In this document: positions 21,016 to 32,008 of the stretch, piece by piece | Layout: every line of letters begins with the position of its first letter | Numbering within the stretch: the stretch's first letter is position 1 | Assembly (NCBI GenBank): GCA_002794785.1 | Contig: NBBA01000004.1 | Location: 620,001 to 684,000 of the forward strand | Length of the DNA stretch: 64,000 bases | Direction of reading: 5' to 3' | Source: Coniferiporia sulphurascens | Taxonomy: Eukaryota; Basidiomycota; Agaricomycetes; Hymenochaetales; Hymenochaetaceae | The notes under the pieces: model-generated | Seen by the model: the letters and a program-made list of their open reading frames with translations, nothing else | Databases searched by the model: none | What the model was told of the DNA's origin: nothing | Made by a program: the position numbers and the translations under genes

Positions 21016-23437
21016 TTTTTTTTTTTTTTAATTATTCCTGCAGTATTACATAATTACAAGCTGCCCCCCCAAAGGGGGGGCCCTAACTATATAACAACAG
21101 AGGTGCCCATCATCGCGCAATGCACAAAACTGAGTGGGGGCCCTGCTCCCCGAAGGGTGCCAGAGTGTGGAGGGCCCCTATTAGTACAGGCCAGAAGACA
21201 AGGGAGGAATACATATCACTACAATGATACCAAACGGACGAGGGCAGGCAAAGGAGGTAGTTTAGAATGGAAAAAGGGGGGGTGAGAGCACTGGCCAAGA
21301 CATACGATGAGGAGTCCAAAAGGTGGTCACAAATCAGAGAGAAAGGGTGGGAGCATACCTGAGAGCTCCAAAAGAGCTAGGTCCAAGTCCTGGGTACAGG
21401 GTCCGAGCATACAACACATGTAGTCCCAAAGGAGGTCCAAGTCCATGTCCTTGTCAGTAGGGTGGCCATCTAGTTCCATCGCAGCAAAAGCCAGGCGGAT
21501 GGTGCCTGCGGTTCTGTCAGAAAGGCGGTTTAAGTGCCCCATCAGCCTAAGCCATCAGCGCAAAACCGGGATATGGTTCTCCTCAGCCCACTCTGAATGG
21601 TGGATGGGGAGGGGGATTTTGGCTGGCCAAATGCGCCGGATCCAAGGTTGGAATGTGGTGCACCCACCTAAAATGTGGGCAGTCATCTGTGCTGGCCATG
21701 GGGGGTGGTTATGCCACCTGCAGTGGGAGATCAGGCTGTGCCTGTGCCGGTAGGCTGAGTCGAAGCTCAGCCAGTAGCCCCCATAGGGACCGGCACAACA
21801 GAGGACTTGCGCTACTGCAGACAGGTGGTGGTGGGGGTGGTCTGCGGAGTGGGTGAGCAATTTCCGCAGGTGGTGGGACGGGATGCCGTGCACTGCCAGA
21901 TATTTGTCAGCGGTGGAGGCGAGGGGGCGGGCCAATGATAGTGTCCACTGTTCGACCAGTGTCTTGGTGGCCACCTCCTTGAGGGCAGAGATGGAGGGTG
22001 CAAGGTGCAAGGGGGGGAGCTCCGTGGCGAGTTTCGCTTCGTCATCAGCCCATTCATTCCTGGGGATGTCTGAGTGGCCTGGACACCACACAAAATGGAT
22101 GGTGAGGCCTGGATGCGAGTCCAGAAGCGTCTCGATCCCCACCTTCCAAAGGTGGAGGAGATGGGCACCCGGAATGGCAGCCCAACCGTGGAAAAGGTTT
22201 AATGCCGTCAGCGAATCGGACAAAAAGAATAGGTCCGATGTGACAGGTAGATGTGTGTGGAGGCAGTGCGCAGCCCAGCCCGGTGCGGTGGCGAGAGAAA
22301 AGATTTCCATGTCCGTGGCTGTGGCGCAGGTGGGGGAGGCGAGTCGGCGTGACTGTAGCTTGGTGAGGCCGCGCATGGTGCAGACGGCGGATCCCGAGGC
22401 GGTTCCAATGCGGGAGCCATCAGTGAACACCTGGAGGTGGGGGGTGGTTCTGAGATCTAAGGCGGCCTGGACGAATTCGTCGCATGTGTCACCTGTGACT
22501 GGGAGGGAGGGGAGGGTGAAGGTGACCTGTCCGCCTGTAAAGGCCAGCAGATCCGTCCAAGGGGGATGCATGTATGTGGGGACTGGTTGTACCCTAGGGA
22601 CTCGGGCCTGCAGAGAAAGGGAAAAAGGTCTATTAGTTACATTGCGGAAGTGTTTGTGGCCAATAGAGTGTGGCGTGCGCCATAGGTGCAGAGAATGGGA
22701 CATTTTTAAATATTCAAAGTAAAAAGAAAGGGGAGGGACTGAGCATAGAAAATTAGTTGAAAAAGGGGAGGCACCTTTGTAGATGCCAAGGACCCACCAG
22801 CAGGCCGTGTTTTGCACCGACTGTAGGCAGTTGATCAGGGTTTTTTGGTGGTGGCCATGATACCAGACTGGGGTGCCCCATGCTAGGATGGAGCAGACGC
22901 AGCTGGTGTATAGTCACCAGAGGAGGAGGGCCGAAACTCCACGCTCTGTGTTACCTAAGATGTGGAGGGTGGCGAGGGTGGAGAGTCCCTTGGAGTGCAT
23001 GCATTCCACATGGGGTTTGAAGGTCAGGCCTGGATCCCACCATATCCTGAGCCACCGAAGTGGGCAAGAGGGTCGGATAAGGGTGTTGGGGTCGATTTGA
23101 ATCCCAGCAGTGTCCCAGCCATGATAGCCGATTCTTTGCTGGGGTGGGTGGAAGTGGAGTGCCTCTGTTTTGGTGGCTTCGATGTTGAGACCAATGTCGC
23201 CGAAGAGTCCGTCAAGTTGGTGGTATGCATCAGCCAGGCGTCGGCAGTTGGATGCTACTGAGGGTCCAACACATAAAGTAAATGGTCATCAACATATGCG
23301 AGCGCTGTGGTGCCGGCTTGGTGAAAGCACCAGAGGACTACCCCCATGAAGATTGTTGATAGGATGGGGGAGACGGGCAATCCTTGGGGGGTGCCGGAGT
23401 CTGGTTTGGGGGCCGTTGGGAGGGTGGTGCCGTCGAA
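21016..23437 (-). mobile_element. LINE G, 5'-truncated family IV LINE (2422 bp)
   Basis: Minus-strand insertion in LINE F ORF1. The 13-bp duplication is GGGATGGTCACCC at 21003-21015 and GGGATGGTCGCCC at 23438-23450, differing only at one CpG. The tail is a T-run at 21016-21029, with the GC hairpin near 21063. The element stops inside RT (about 23437), so it is a 5'-truncated retrocopy. Its ORF2 shares the 3' UTR type of families I and II, but its RNase H region (GTASGSAVCTMRGL, LPVTSDLFFLSDS) is distinct from all three. Confidence 0.93.
21327..23437 (-). pseudogene. LINE G ORF2 remnant: RT C-terminus and RNase H
   Basis: Starts at the truncation point with FDGTTLPTAPKPDSGTPQG (RT motif B), then AYVDD, then a stop. 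The long block 22817-21555 runs from VQNTACWW through VFTDGSRIG, DMEIFSL, FFLSDSL and WCPGHSDIPRNEWAD (RNase H catalytic positions). A stop near 21545 precedes the last 71 residues, ending LSGMLPPFLSDL at 21327. At the 5' junction the reading frame fuses with LINE F ORF1 (see findings). Confidence 0.88.
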
Positions 23438-23834
23438 GGGATGGTCGCCCTGGCAGTTAGCACAGTGGCAGGGGTGGGGGCAGGTGTCTCCTTCGACCGC
23501 ATCATTTGCACAGTACATGCACGACTTACGATGATTGGCCATCAAGTGCTGACCAGCACATTTGGCGCAATGGGCCTGGGCTTGGCAGCCCTTCTTTCCA
23601 TGGCCGAGGCCCTGGCAGCGCTCACACTGGGTGAGGCCTGGACACATCGGTGGGACCGAAAGGCGGAGGGAGGTTCCAAAAAGGTAGACCTGGTTCCTCT
23701 TAAGGAGGTGAGCCCAGATTTGGCCATCTGGGTCGACAAAGGTGAATGAGACTGGGCATGCTTTCAGTAGGGGGAGCTTTTCCGGTAACATTGCATAGTG
23801 TGGGGGCACCACAAAGTCCAGGTGGCGGAGGGAG

Positions 23835-24391
23835 TGTTAAGCTCAACGGTTACGTGGTGATCAACGTTGGGGCTTCCTGATCGTCTTGTCTGATGGTACG
23901 GCAACGGGGCTTCCTAGATGTTGTAAGTCGAGGGTGATCGTCGATGGGGCTTCCTGATCGACGTTGTGGACGCGGTAGGCTTCTATGGTGAGTCGGGTTA
24001 CGACAAATCGACTAATGGCCACGTGGCACACAGTAGACTGGTGGTAGCAGATAATGGGCTTGTATGAACAAAGAGCACAAGCTTAGGGCTTGTGCTACTG
24101 ACGTTACATGCTTATATGCTACTCTATGTGTTTGCTACTGTAGGGTCGTGTATTAGTATGTTTGCATGACTATGGAAGGTCATGGAACCCCAAGGAATGT
24201 CTTGGTAATACAGTTGAAGGTATCAGTAAGCAAAGCACGTCATGATGGTGCAATAAGGCATCATCATGGCGTCTTATGGCGTAAGGCGAATGAAGATGAG
24301 TAAGGTAGAGAAATGGGGGAGTTGCGCTGACTGATGACGATGAAGAGGAAGTGAGTCAGCGCACAAGGGGAAGTAAAGGAAAATTGTAACA
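23835..24391. mobile_element. Solo LTR, copy 1 (557 bp)
   Basis: Begins TGTTAAGC and ends TTGTAACA (short inverted TGTTA...TAACA termini of an LTR). The 5-bp duplication GGGAG flanks it at 23830-23834 and 24392-24396. It carries an internal inverted repeat GCACAAGC...GCTTGTGC near 24068-24088 and a TATATGC stretch near 24112. No internal domain, primer-binding site or polypurine tract accompanies it, so it is a recombination remnant of an LTR retrotransposon. A near full-length second copy is at 42959-43516 and a truncated inverted third at 46171-46297. The superfamily cannot be told from the LTR alone. Confidence 0.9.
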
Positions 24392-25341
24392 GGGAGGGGT
24401 TTTCATGGACTTCCGCTAGGAGTGCCGCTTCGGATATCGGGTGGGGGTTCTGCCTGAAGAAGACATCTGTGCAGGGCACCATAGAGATGCGCAACATCGA
24501 TCTGGGTCTAACTCTGGAAGGGGTCATCTGGAACCGGTCCGATAGGGGCCGGTCCTCTGGTCGGGCTAGGCAGCGGTCACGCATATACTTTGTGAATGCG
24601 TCCACATGGCGGTCTATGATCGCCAATGTGGTGGGTGTGGCAGAGGCTGGCCTCTCTGCAAAGGTGGTCACCGGGTTGCCCTTCGCATTGAACTTGGAGG
24701 ACAACACAGTGACCGTGTCAGCAGTAGGCAGGGCCCGGAAGAATCCCCGGGCCAGTTCAGTGAGAGAGGAACCCGACTTATGCATAGCAGCAGGTGCAAC
24801 AAGGTCCCGCAGTGTTAAGACCAAGGTCGGTTCCTTAGCATACATCTTGGGGGGGGGTGAAGGTTGTCGGGCTTTCTTCGCCTTCTTGGCGGGGGCAGCC
24901 AGGGTCACCTGTGGTTGGGGGAGGTTAGCTGCAATCGCTGCTAACTGCGCATACGTCATGGGTGCTCCAGAGGGCATGACTTTTGCCATGGCCTCGAGTT
25001 GAGCCGAAGTGATGGTTGCGGCTGCTGGTGCCGCAGTGGTGGTGGTTGGGGTGGTTCCTCCCACATTGGTGGGAGTCTGTTGGGTAGCCTGTTGAGGCCA
25101 TGGAGCCGGGTGGGACGCCAGGGAGGAGACCTGTCGGGTGAGGTTCCCAACATTGACGGATAGGTGTTTGACCACGTCTGCCAACACTGTGATCTGCAAG
25201 TCTGGGGGGGTAGGTTGGGCTTGAGCCTGCTGTCTGTCCCTCGGGTTGAACATGAATGGGGCTCTGAAGGCGTTGGAGAATGGGGCACCCAGTTGGATGC
25301 ACACTCCCATCGTGTTCATGGTGTACGCCTGTTCCGCAGCG

Positions 25342-25526
25342 TGGTGAACATGGGCTGGATGTCCTGGGCACAGAACTATGCCTGGGACTGTCCGACCTCT
25401 GGGGGAAATGGTGGTGCACTCCCAAGATACACTGTATATCATGTGACCTCTGGGCCACTACTACATACAATCCAGTAATGGCTACAATGCTGACATAATC
25501 AGTGGCTACCAGTAAACATACTGGTA
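25342..25526. mobile_element. 185-bp insertion with 5-bp duplication and terminal hairpin
   Basis: Interrupts LINE F ORF1 between GTTCCGCAGCG and CAGCGGGTGGCG. The duplication CAGCG is at 25337-25341 and 25527-25531. Other copies read across the site. The insert begins TGGTGAACATG and ends with an inverted repeat TACCAGTA-AACA-TACTGGTA (25507-25526). No coding capacity. It may be a small non-autonomous element; the class is unknown, and no second copy is seen in the window. Confidence 0.65.
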
Positions 25527-26159
25527 CAGCGGGTGGCGACATGGTCCGGGTCATCCTTTTCTTGTGTCTGGTAAGCTGTCAACAAGGCTTTGTGGCTGAG
25601 CGCAACCATTTCGCCCAGGAATGTCACCGTTGCATGTACGACTGCAGTGGAGTTGGCGGCCGAGTTAATTGCGGCCTGGAGGGCGTCTAGTTGCTTGCCC
25701 ATGGTTGGTGCGAAGTCCGTCAGGGCTCTAACGAACTCTGAGGTGTCGGGACAGTTGCAGGGGGTTTCGGGGGAGAGGACGTCGGCCATGTGTTTGCCTG
25801 TCGACGGAGGGGGTGTATGCGGTTCTTCCCGCATCTGGTCGTCCTCCCCCTGCCCTGGTATAATCTGGGCTTGGGGGGTGTTGGCGGTGGACTCAGCTTC
25901 CCGTTGCGGCCACTGTTCGAGGTCGGAGAGGGGGGCAAAGCGGTTAGGGGAGGGGCGGCACTGGTGTGGTGACATTGAGCGGCTCCAGGGGGCGGTAGGT
26001 GACCGGCGGCCTTGGTTAGAAGCGCCAGACGCTGTAGACAGGGCAGAGGAGAGGCCAGTAGATCGTAGAGGACGACCACCGAAGCGATCCGCCATAGTGA
26101 GGTGCTTTTCGTATGCCTACACTAGGGAGATGGTGGTGGTAAGAGGTCAAGAAGGGATG

Positions 26160-26530
26160 TCGGGCCATAGCACTGTGGGAGAGTTCCCCCCAGTGGCTCC
26201 AGAGGACTAAATCCTCCATCGGTTCATGTGGGGGTAATTCCCACTATGGGCTTAAGTTGATTCCCAGAAGCACAGCGGTGCTCTACAGGACCTCTATGGT
26301 TGGGGAAGGAATGTGTAGGGTAGGGGGGTCATTCCATATGAGTGGGGTAGTGCCTACGGCGCCGTGACCCTCACTCGGGATGGCCTCCTGGCGCAGCACA
26401 CCTTACCCTAGTGCTCCAATATAGTGCCCATATGTTGTAGAGGACAGCGGGAGCAGTTTTGGTCGCTGCATATCCTGAGGAAGGTACACACATTGTTTGA
26501 GTCCCACAAGGGCACTCTTAATTCTGGCCA
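26160..26530 (+). ncRNA. Repeat X, copy 2
   Basis: Same repeat as 17048-17437, more similar to the inverted copy at 52675-53076. Potential hairpins: GAGGA-CTAAA-TCCTC (26202-26216), GTGGG-GGTAATT-CCCAC (26228-26244) and GAGTCCCACAAGGGCACTC (26500-26518). The copy ends CTTAATTCTGG, the same 3' end as in the inverted copy and close to CTTAATGTTGG in copy 1. The left end is cut by LINE F. No coding potential, except that an ATG at 26497 opens in frame into the LINE part. Confidence 0.45.
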
Positions 26531-27168
26531 TCCACACCCTCATGGAGAGATGGATGTTCTCACTAGCCTGCCCACTGGCCTCAACCGCTGACAAGTACTT
26601 GGCAGCTCATGGCCTCCCCTCCCGCCGACCTCGAAAGCTGCTCATGCATTCGGTCAACCACCCCCGCAGTGAGCTGTCGGCAGTCGCCCAGGTCCTCTGC
26701 CATGCCGGTCCCTATGGGGGCTACTGGCTGAGCTTTGACTCAGCCTACCGGCACAGGCACGGCCTGATCTCGCACTGCAGGTGGCACAACCACCCCCCTT
26801 GGCCCATGCAGTCAACCGCCCACATCCTAGGCGGCTGCAGTACCTTCCACCCATGGATACAACATGTGTGGCCACCTCGGGACCCCCTCCCAGTCCACCA
26901 CTCAGAGTGGGCTGATGAAAACCGCCTCCCAGTTCTGCGCCACTGGCTTAAGCTGACAGGGCACCTGAACCGCCTCTCTGACCGTGCCGCAGGCGCCATC
27001 CAGCTGTCCTTTGCCACAATGGACCTTGACGGACACCCTACCAATGAGGATATGGACCTGGACCTCCTACGGGAATACATGTGTCGTATGCTCGGACCTC
27101 AAACTTGGGACTCAGACCCAGCCCTTTTGGAGCTATCAGGTACACTCCCTCCTTTCCCTTCCGATTAG
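26497..27168 (+). pseudogene. RNase H C-terminal remnant fused to repeat X
   Basis: An open frame of 223 codons starts at an ATG inside X (MSPTRALLILAIH) and continues in frame into the C-terminal part of family II ORF2: TLMERW, SAVAQVLCHAGPYGGYW, ISHCRWHNHPPW, ending LSGTLPPFPSD at 27168. It lacks the RNase H catalytic core (VFTDG, SDSL), so enzyme activity is not expected. The in-frame join is probably chance. Confidence 0.75.
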
Positions 27169-27499
27169 CACCCGTCTTTTGAATTCCTACGGATACATCC
27201 TGGCTGGTGCTCTCACCCCCCCTTTCCATTTCTAAGCTTCTTACTTAACCTGCCCTCATCTGCTCGGTTTGTTCGTAGCGATATGTATCCCTCCTTCTCG
27301 TGTTCTTCTCCTACTTAATAGGGGCTCTTCACACTTTGGCACCCTTCGGGGAGCAGAGCCCCCGCCCAGTTTTGTGCGATGCGCAATGACGGGCACCTCT
27401 GTTGTTATGTAGTTAGGGCCCCCCCTTTGGGGGGGCAGCTTGTAATTATGTAATACTGCAGGAATAATAATAATTTAAAAATTTAAAAATTTAAAAAAA

Positions 27500-27956
27500 G
27501 CTGGTTGGGGTGGTGGCAGTGGGGTGTTGGTTGCTGCCTGAGGTGGGGGGGGCATGAAGAAAGTTTTGCGAAAAAGCTCACCTTTCTTGTTGTCCATTTG
27601 GGTGAAGGTACCGTCTTGCCGTTTCAGCGAGGGGATGGGCGTGGGTCGGTTGCCGAGGCCACATTTGGCCCAATTCCAGATGTTGGAGGCATCAGCTTCT
27701 GCTGCCTGGTTGGCATAGAACTGCTGTTTGGCCGTCCTGATGCCCCTTTTGAAGGCTCTTCTTGCTGATGTATGCTGGAGGGGGGTGGTGGCCATTGTAA
27801 TGGCAGATAGGGGGGTCTTGCAGTGGGGTGACCACCATGGGACTTCCGTTTTCGACAGCTTGGAGAGGCGGGTGAATGGCTGGAGGGTGGCGACCATGGA
27901 GTCGATTACCGCTTTGGCTTTGATGTCCAGGGAGTGGGTGTTGAGCCCTGGTAGGC
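27500..27956 (-). pseudogene. LINE H ORF2, linker segment between endonuclease and RT
   Basis: Family II ORF2 from TRLSKLSKTEVPWWSP through the tRNA-like-named basic stretch RTAKQQFYANQAAEADASNIWNWAKCGLG and TFTQMDNKKGELFRKTFFMPPPP to the PQPA junction with element L at 27500. Right end 27942-27956 is the LINE J target duplication. It is continuous with 40799-42116. Confidence 0.83.
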
Positions 27957-28177
27957 TTTTTATTATTATTATTATTATTATTCCTGCAGTATTACATAAT
28001 TACAAGCTGCCCCCCCAAAGGGGGGGCCCTAACTACATAACAACAGAGGCGCCCGTCATCGCACAATGCACAAAACTGGGCGGGGGCCCTGCTCCCTGAA
28101 GGGTGCCAAGGTGGGAAGGGCCCCTATTAGAAGAAGAGGAGGAGAAAGAGAGAGGAATACATATCGCTACGACAAAA

Positions 28178-31100
28178 TCAAGCAGATGAGGGCAGGTAAT
28201 GGGGGTAACTTAGAATTGGAAAGGGAGGGCGAGAGCGCTGGCCGGGACATACGAGGGAGAGTCTGAAAGGCAGTAACTGAGTAGAGGAAAAGGGAGGAAG
28301 CACACCTGAAAGCTCCAAGAGAGCTGGGTCCAAGTCCTGGGGTCGGGGTCCAAGCATACAACTCATGTATTCCCTGAGGAGGTCCAAGTCCATATCTTTG
28401 TCAGTAGGGTGCCCCTCTAAGTCCATTGCAGTGAAGGCCAAGCGGATGGTGGCGGAGGTGCGGTCGGATAGGCGGTTCAGGTGCCCGGTCAATTTCAGCC
28501 AGTGGCGCAGAACCTGGAGACGGTTTTCATCAGCCCACTCAGTGTGGTGGGTTGGAAGTGGGTCGCGGGGAGGCCAGACCTTATGGATCCATGGTCGGAA
28601 AGTACGACACCTGCCCAGAACATGGGCGGTGGATTGGGCTGGCCAGGGGGGGTGGTTGTGCCACTGGCAGTGTGAGATCAGGCCGTGTCTGCACCGGTAG
28701 ACTGAGTCGAAGCTCAGCCAGTAGCCCCCATAGGGACCAGTGTGGCAGAGGACCTGGGCGACTGCCGAGAGCTCATGGTGGGGATGGTCGACTGACTGGG
28801 TGAGGAGCTTCCATGGTCGGCGGGAGGGGATGCCATTGACAGCCAAGTACTTGTCGGCTGTCGAGGCCAGAGGGCAGGCAAGAGAAAGGGACCACCGTTC
28901 CATTAAGGTTTTGATGGTGGCCTCTTTCAGGGTGGAGGTAGAGGGGGCGAGGGAGGATGAGGGGAGATTCATCATGAACTTGGCCTCTTGGTCGGCCCAT
29001 TCATTCCCTGGGATGTCGGAGTGACCCGGGCACCAGACGAAATGGATGGAGAGTTCTGGGTACGAGTCCAAGAGAGTCTGGACCCCAGCCTTCCATTGAT
29101 GAAGGAGATGGGCACCTGGGACCGGCGCCCATGTGTGGATAAGGTGGAGTGCCATCAGCGAATCTGACAGAAAGAAGATGTCAGATGCGACAGGCAGTAG
29201 CTCCCGGAGGTGGTGTGCAGCCCACATGGGCGCAGAGGTGAGGGAGAAGATTTCTGCATCCATTGCAGTAGCACATGTAGGGGAGGCGAGTCAGCGAGAT
29301 TTTAGGCGGGTGAGGCCCATCATGGCGCAGACAGCAGAACCAGACTTCGTCCCCATGCGGGAGCCATCGGTGAAGACCTGGAGGTGGGGGAGGGTGCTCA
29401 GGGAGCAGGCAGCTTCCATGAATTCCTCGCAGGTGTCTTTGCTGACCGGAGTGATAGGAGAGGCAAATGATACTCGACCATTCATAAATGCCAGAGGATC
29501 CGTCCAAGGGGGATGAGTGTATGCAGGAACCAGTTGAACCCAAGGGACCTGGACCTGCAGAGAAGTGGAAAAGGGGCGGTTAGTTACAGTTTTATAATAT
29601 TGTTTTCTACTGACGGAGTGCGGGGTGCACCAGAGATGCAGAGAGTGGAGGGTCTTTGCATATTCAAAATAATAAGAAAGAGGGGGGAGGGAACAAAGGA
29701 AATTTGTAGAAAAGGGAGAGGTGCCTTTGTAGATGCTGAGAATCCATCTGCATGCCGTGTTTTGCACAGCCTGCAGGCGGCTTACTAATGTTTTTTGGCG
29801 CCGCCCATGATACCAGACCAGTGCCCCCCATGTGAGGACAGAGCAGACGCAGGTGATGTACAGGCGACGTAGGAGGAGGGCCGAGATGCCGCGTTTGGTG
29901 TTGCCGAGGATGTGGAGGGCAGCGAGGGTGGAGAGGCCTTTGGAACACATTCGCTCGACATGGGCCTTGAAGGTGAGGGCGGGATCCCACCAAATCCCCA
30001 GCCAACGAAGGGGGATAGAAGGTCGGATGAGCGTGGTAGGGTCGACCTGGACCCCAGCTGTGTCCCAGTTGGTGTATGCTGAGGTATGGCGCCAGGGCGG
30101 GTGGAAGTGTAGGCACTCCGTCTTGGCAGCCTCGATGTTGAGACCAATGTCGCCAAAGAGAGTGTCGAGTTGGTGGTAGGTGGCGGATAGTTGCTGGCAG
30201 TTGGATGCCACGCTGGGGCCGACGCACACGAGGAGGTGGTCATCGACATAGGTGAGGGTGGTGGTGCCGGTTTGGTGAAATTTCCAGAGGACCACACCCA
30301 CAAATATGGTGGAGAGGATCGGGGATACTGGCGATCCTTGGGGGGTGCCGAGGTCGGGTTTCTGGGCAGTTGGGAGGGTGGTGCCATTAAAGGCAATGGC
30401 GACCTGCCGATCCGTCATGAAGGACAAGCACCAGTCCGCCATGTTGGGCAGGCACTGGAGGTCCAACAGTTGTCAGTGGAGGAGTTGCGGGTGCACCGAA
30501 TCGAAGAAGCCCTGTATATCGACCACAAGGACCGAGCATACAAGGCCCTCTGCATGGGCGTGTTCTGCAATCTGTAAGAGGTGCTGGGCAGCATCGTAGA
30601 CTGAGTGTCCTTGATGCCCCCTGTATTGGTTAGGTGGCAACCATTCCCTTGTGTTAGCAAGGAACTGGAGCCAGTTAGCTATGATCTTTTCAAGGAGTTT
30701 CCCTAAGGTCTCCTCAAGGGTGATGGGCCAATAGGATCTCAGCGAGAAGGGGTCCTTCTTGTTAGGCTTCCGTAGCATTACCACTTTTGCTGCCCGCCAG
30801 CACTTGGGGTGATGCCCCATGCGTAGGCAGTCGTTGAAAAGGGTAAGGATCTCTGTGGGGTAGGCATCTACCACCCATTTGAGTGGGCGGTAGCCGATCC
30901 CCGAGAGGCCTGGGGCCAACAAGTTGGAGGTATCGGCCAGTGCCCCCATAAGCTCCGAGAGGAGTATGGGCAGGGCAGCTGGTTGGGGGGGGGGGTGGTG
31001 GACTTGCGGCCACTGTTTGGGGTGGAGGGGACATGAAGAAAGTTGTGCAGAAGAGCTCACCTTTCTCATTGTCCGATTGGGTGAAGGTGCCATCGCATTT

Positions 31101-31960
31101 CTTGAGCGAGGGGATTGGTGTAGGTCGGTTACTGAGGCCTCTCTTGGCCCAGCTCCAGATGTTGGAGGCGTCCGCCTGGTCAGCTTGTTCAGCGTAAAAG
31201 TGCCGTTTAGCCGCCCGAACACCGTGTTTGAAAGTGCGGCGGGTGGCGGATCACTGGAGGGGGGTGGTGGCTGTCGAGATCGCCTGGAGGAGTGATTTGC
31301 AAGTCGGGGTCCACCAGGGGACCTCGGTTTTGGATGGCTTGGTGAGTCTGGTGAACGGGGCGAGGGCGGTGATCATGGAGTCGACCACTGCCTGCGCTTT
31401 AATGTCAAGGTCGTTTGTGTTGTCCGCCAGTAGGAGGAAGGCAGATTCAAGTAGTGGGAAGGCTATCTCGGTCCATTTTTCTCTATCCGCCAAAAGAAGA
31501 CGGCGTGTTTTGAGGGTTGGGGGTGGAGGCCAGGATGGCAGGGACCAGCACAGCAGGGCGTGGTCAGACAGTGGGGAGGTGGTTGATGAGCCCGAGTCAA
31601 TGATAGAGTTGGGGTTGATGGTGGGTGGGGCCCAGATCATGTCAATAGGGCACCACTGACAGTTGTCGATGGGCCACAAGTCAGAGTCTGGGAGGTGAGC
31701 TGGCACAAGGCCGTGCTCTCGAAAGAAGTCATCAAGGGGTTGCGCCCTCAAGTCCTCCTGCCGAGTGGTGAGGAGTGCGGACCATGAATGGTGGTGATGG
31801 TTGAAGTCGCCAGCCACCAGGAGGGTGGAGGCCAATGTAGGCGGGATCGTGAAGAGAAACGACTCACCTGGGTATTGTGGGTGGGTGGTGGTATGGTCTG
31901 GTGCATGCATCCCATAAAAGTTGCACAGACGGATCATCAGGTGGGCACGGATTTCGATGG
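28178..31960 (-). pseudogene. LINE J ORF2, main part (endonuclease to RNase H)
   Basis: Continues from the endonuclease start at 38707-38373. Here: IRLCNFYGMHAPD, VAGDFN, CPIDMIWAPP, SPLSDH (31937-31251), a stop after TPLQ, a short frameshifted stretch around 31000-31200, then RT (DIQGFFDSVHPQ, stop at 30473, GTPQGSPVSP, TYVDD) and RNase H (VFTDGSRMG, FFLSDSL, WCPGHSDIPGNEWAD). The normal stop after LPPFSSTQ is changed (TGA to TTA), so the frame runs 32 codons further to 28178. Non-functional. Confidence 0.88.
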
Positions 31961-32008
31961 TTTTATTTATTTATTTATTATTCCTGCTGTGCTATGTAAT
32001 ACACCTGC

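Larger units (their letters stand above)
20901..26095 (-). pseudogene. LINE F ORF1: zinc-knuckle protein, split by three insertions
   Basis: Starts MADRFGGRPLRSTGLSS at 26095. The 185-bp insert (25342-25526) splits the N-terminal third. The middle (25310-24397) holds the Pro/Gln-rich region, KKAKKARQPSPPP and the FNAKGNPVTTFAERP region up to MVPCTDVFF. A solo LTR splits the next part. Then 23812-23438 has the knuckle CERCQGLGHGKKGC and two more Cys/His clusters, and LINE G interrupts before the acidic C-terminus at 21015-20901. Without the insertions the coding length would be about 2.0 kb, as in LINE K. Confidence 0.87.
18373..26159 (-). mobile_element. LINE F, family III, 5' end present, interrupted four times
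   Basis: Minus-strand LINE cut at its left (RT/connection) by LINE B, whose own 3' end is outside the window. Its pieces are 18373-21015, 23438-23834, 24392-25341 and 25527-26159, separated by LINE G, a solo LTR and a 185-bp insert, each with a target duplication. The 5' end near 26159 carries CTTCTTGACC but its leader differs from other family III copies just upstream of the ATG. It sits against repeat X of element L, so F probably inserted into L. The matching duplication would lie off the window. Confidence 0.85.
26160..27499 (+). mobile_element. Element L: repeat X joined to a family II LINE 3' end
   Basis: Plus-strand composite. Repeat X fills 26160 to about 26530. From GGCCATC (about 26526) the sequence is family II ORF2, from TLMERW in RNase H to the end, then the 3' UTR, GC hairpin (about 27417-27436) and a tail of AAT and A-rich repeats ending 27499. 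It abuts LINE H on the right, so it probably inserted in H. Its left end is hidden by LINE F. The X-to-LINE join has two to three bases of overlap (GG/GGCC), as expected for RT template switching, but another origin is possible. Confidence 0.75.

Noticed and set aside
26160..26530. Repeat X as a solo LTR
   Set aside because: No TG...CA ends, no 5-bp duplication, and the copy at 17048 is inside a 13-bp LINE-type duplication with a LINE tail.
26160..26530. Repeat X as the 5' leader of a LINE family
   Set aside because: All intact LINEs here have a roughly 57-nt leader with a different sequence, and X joins LINEs at several internal points.
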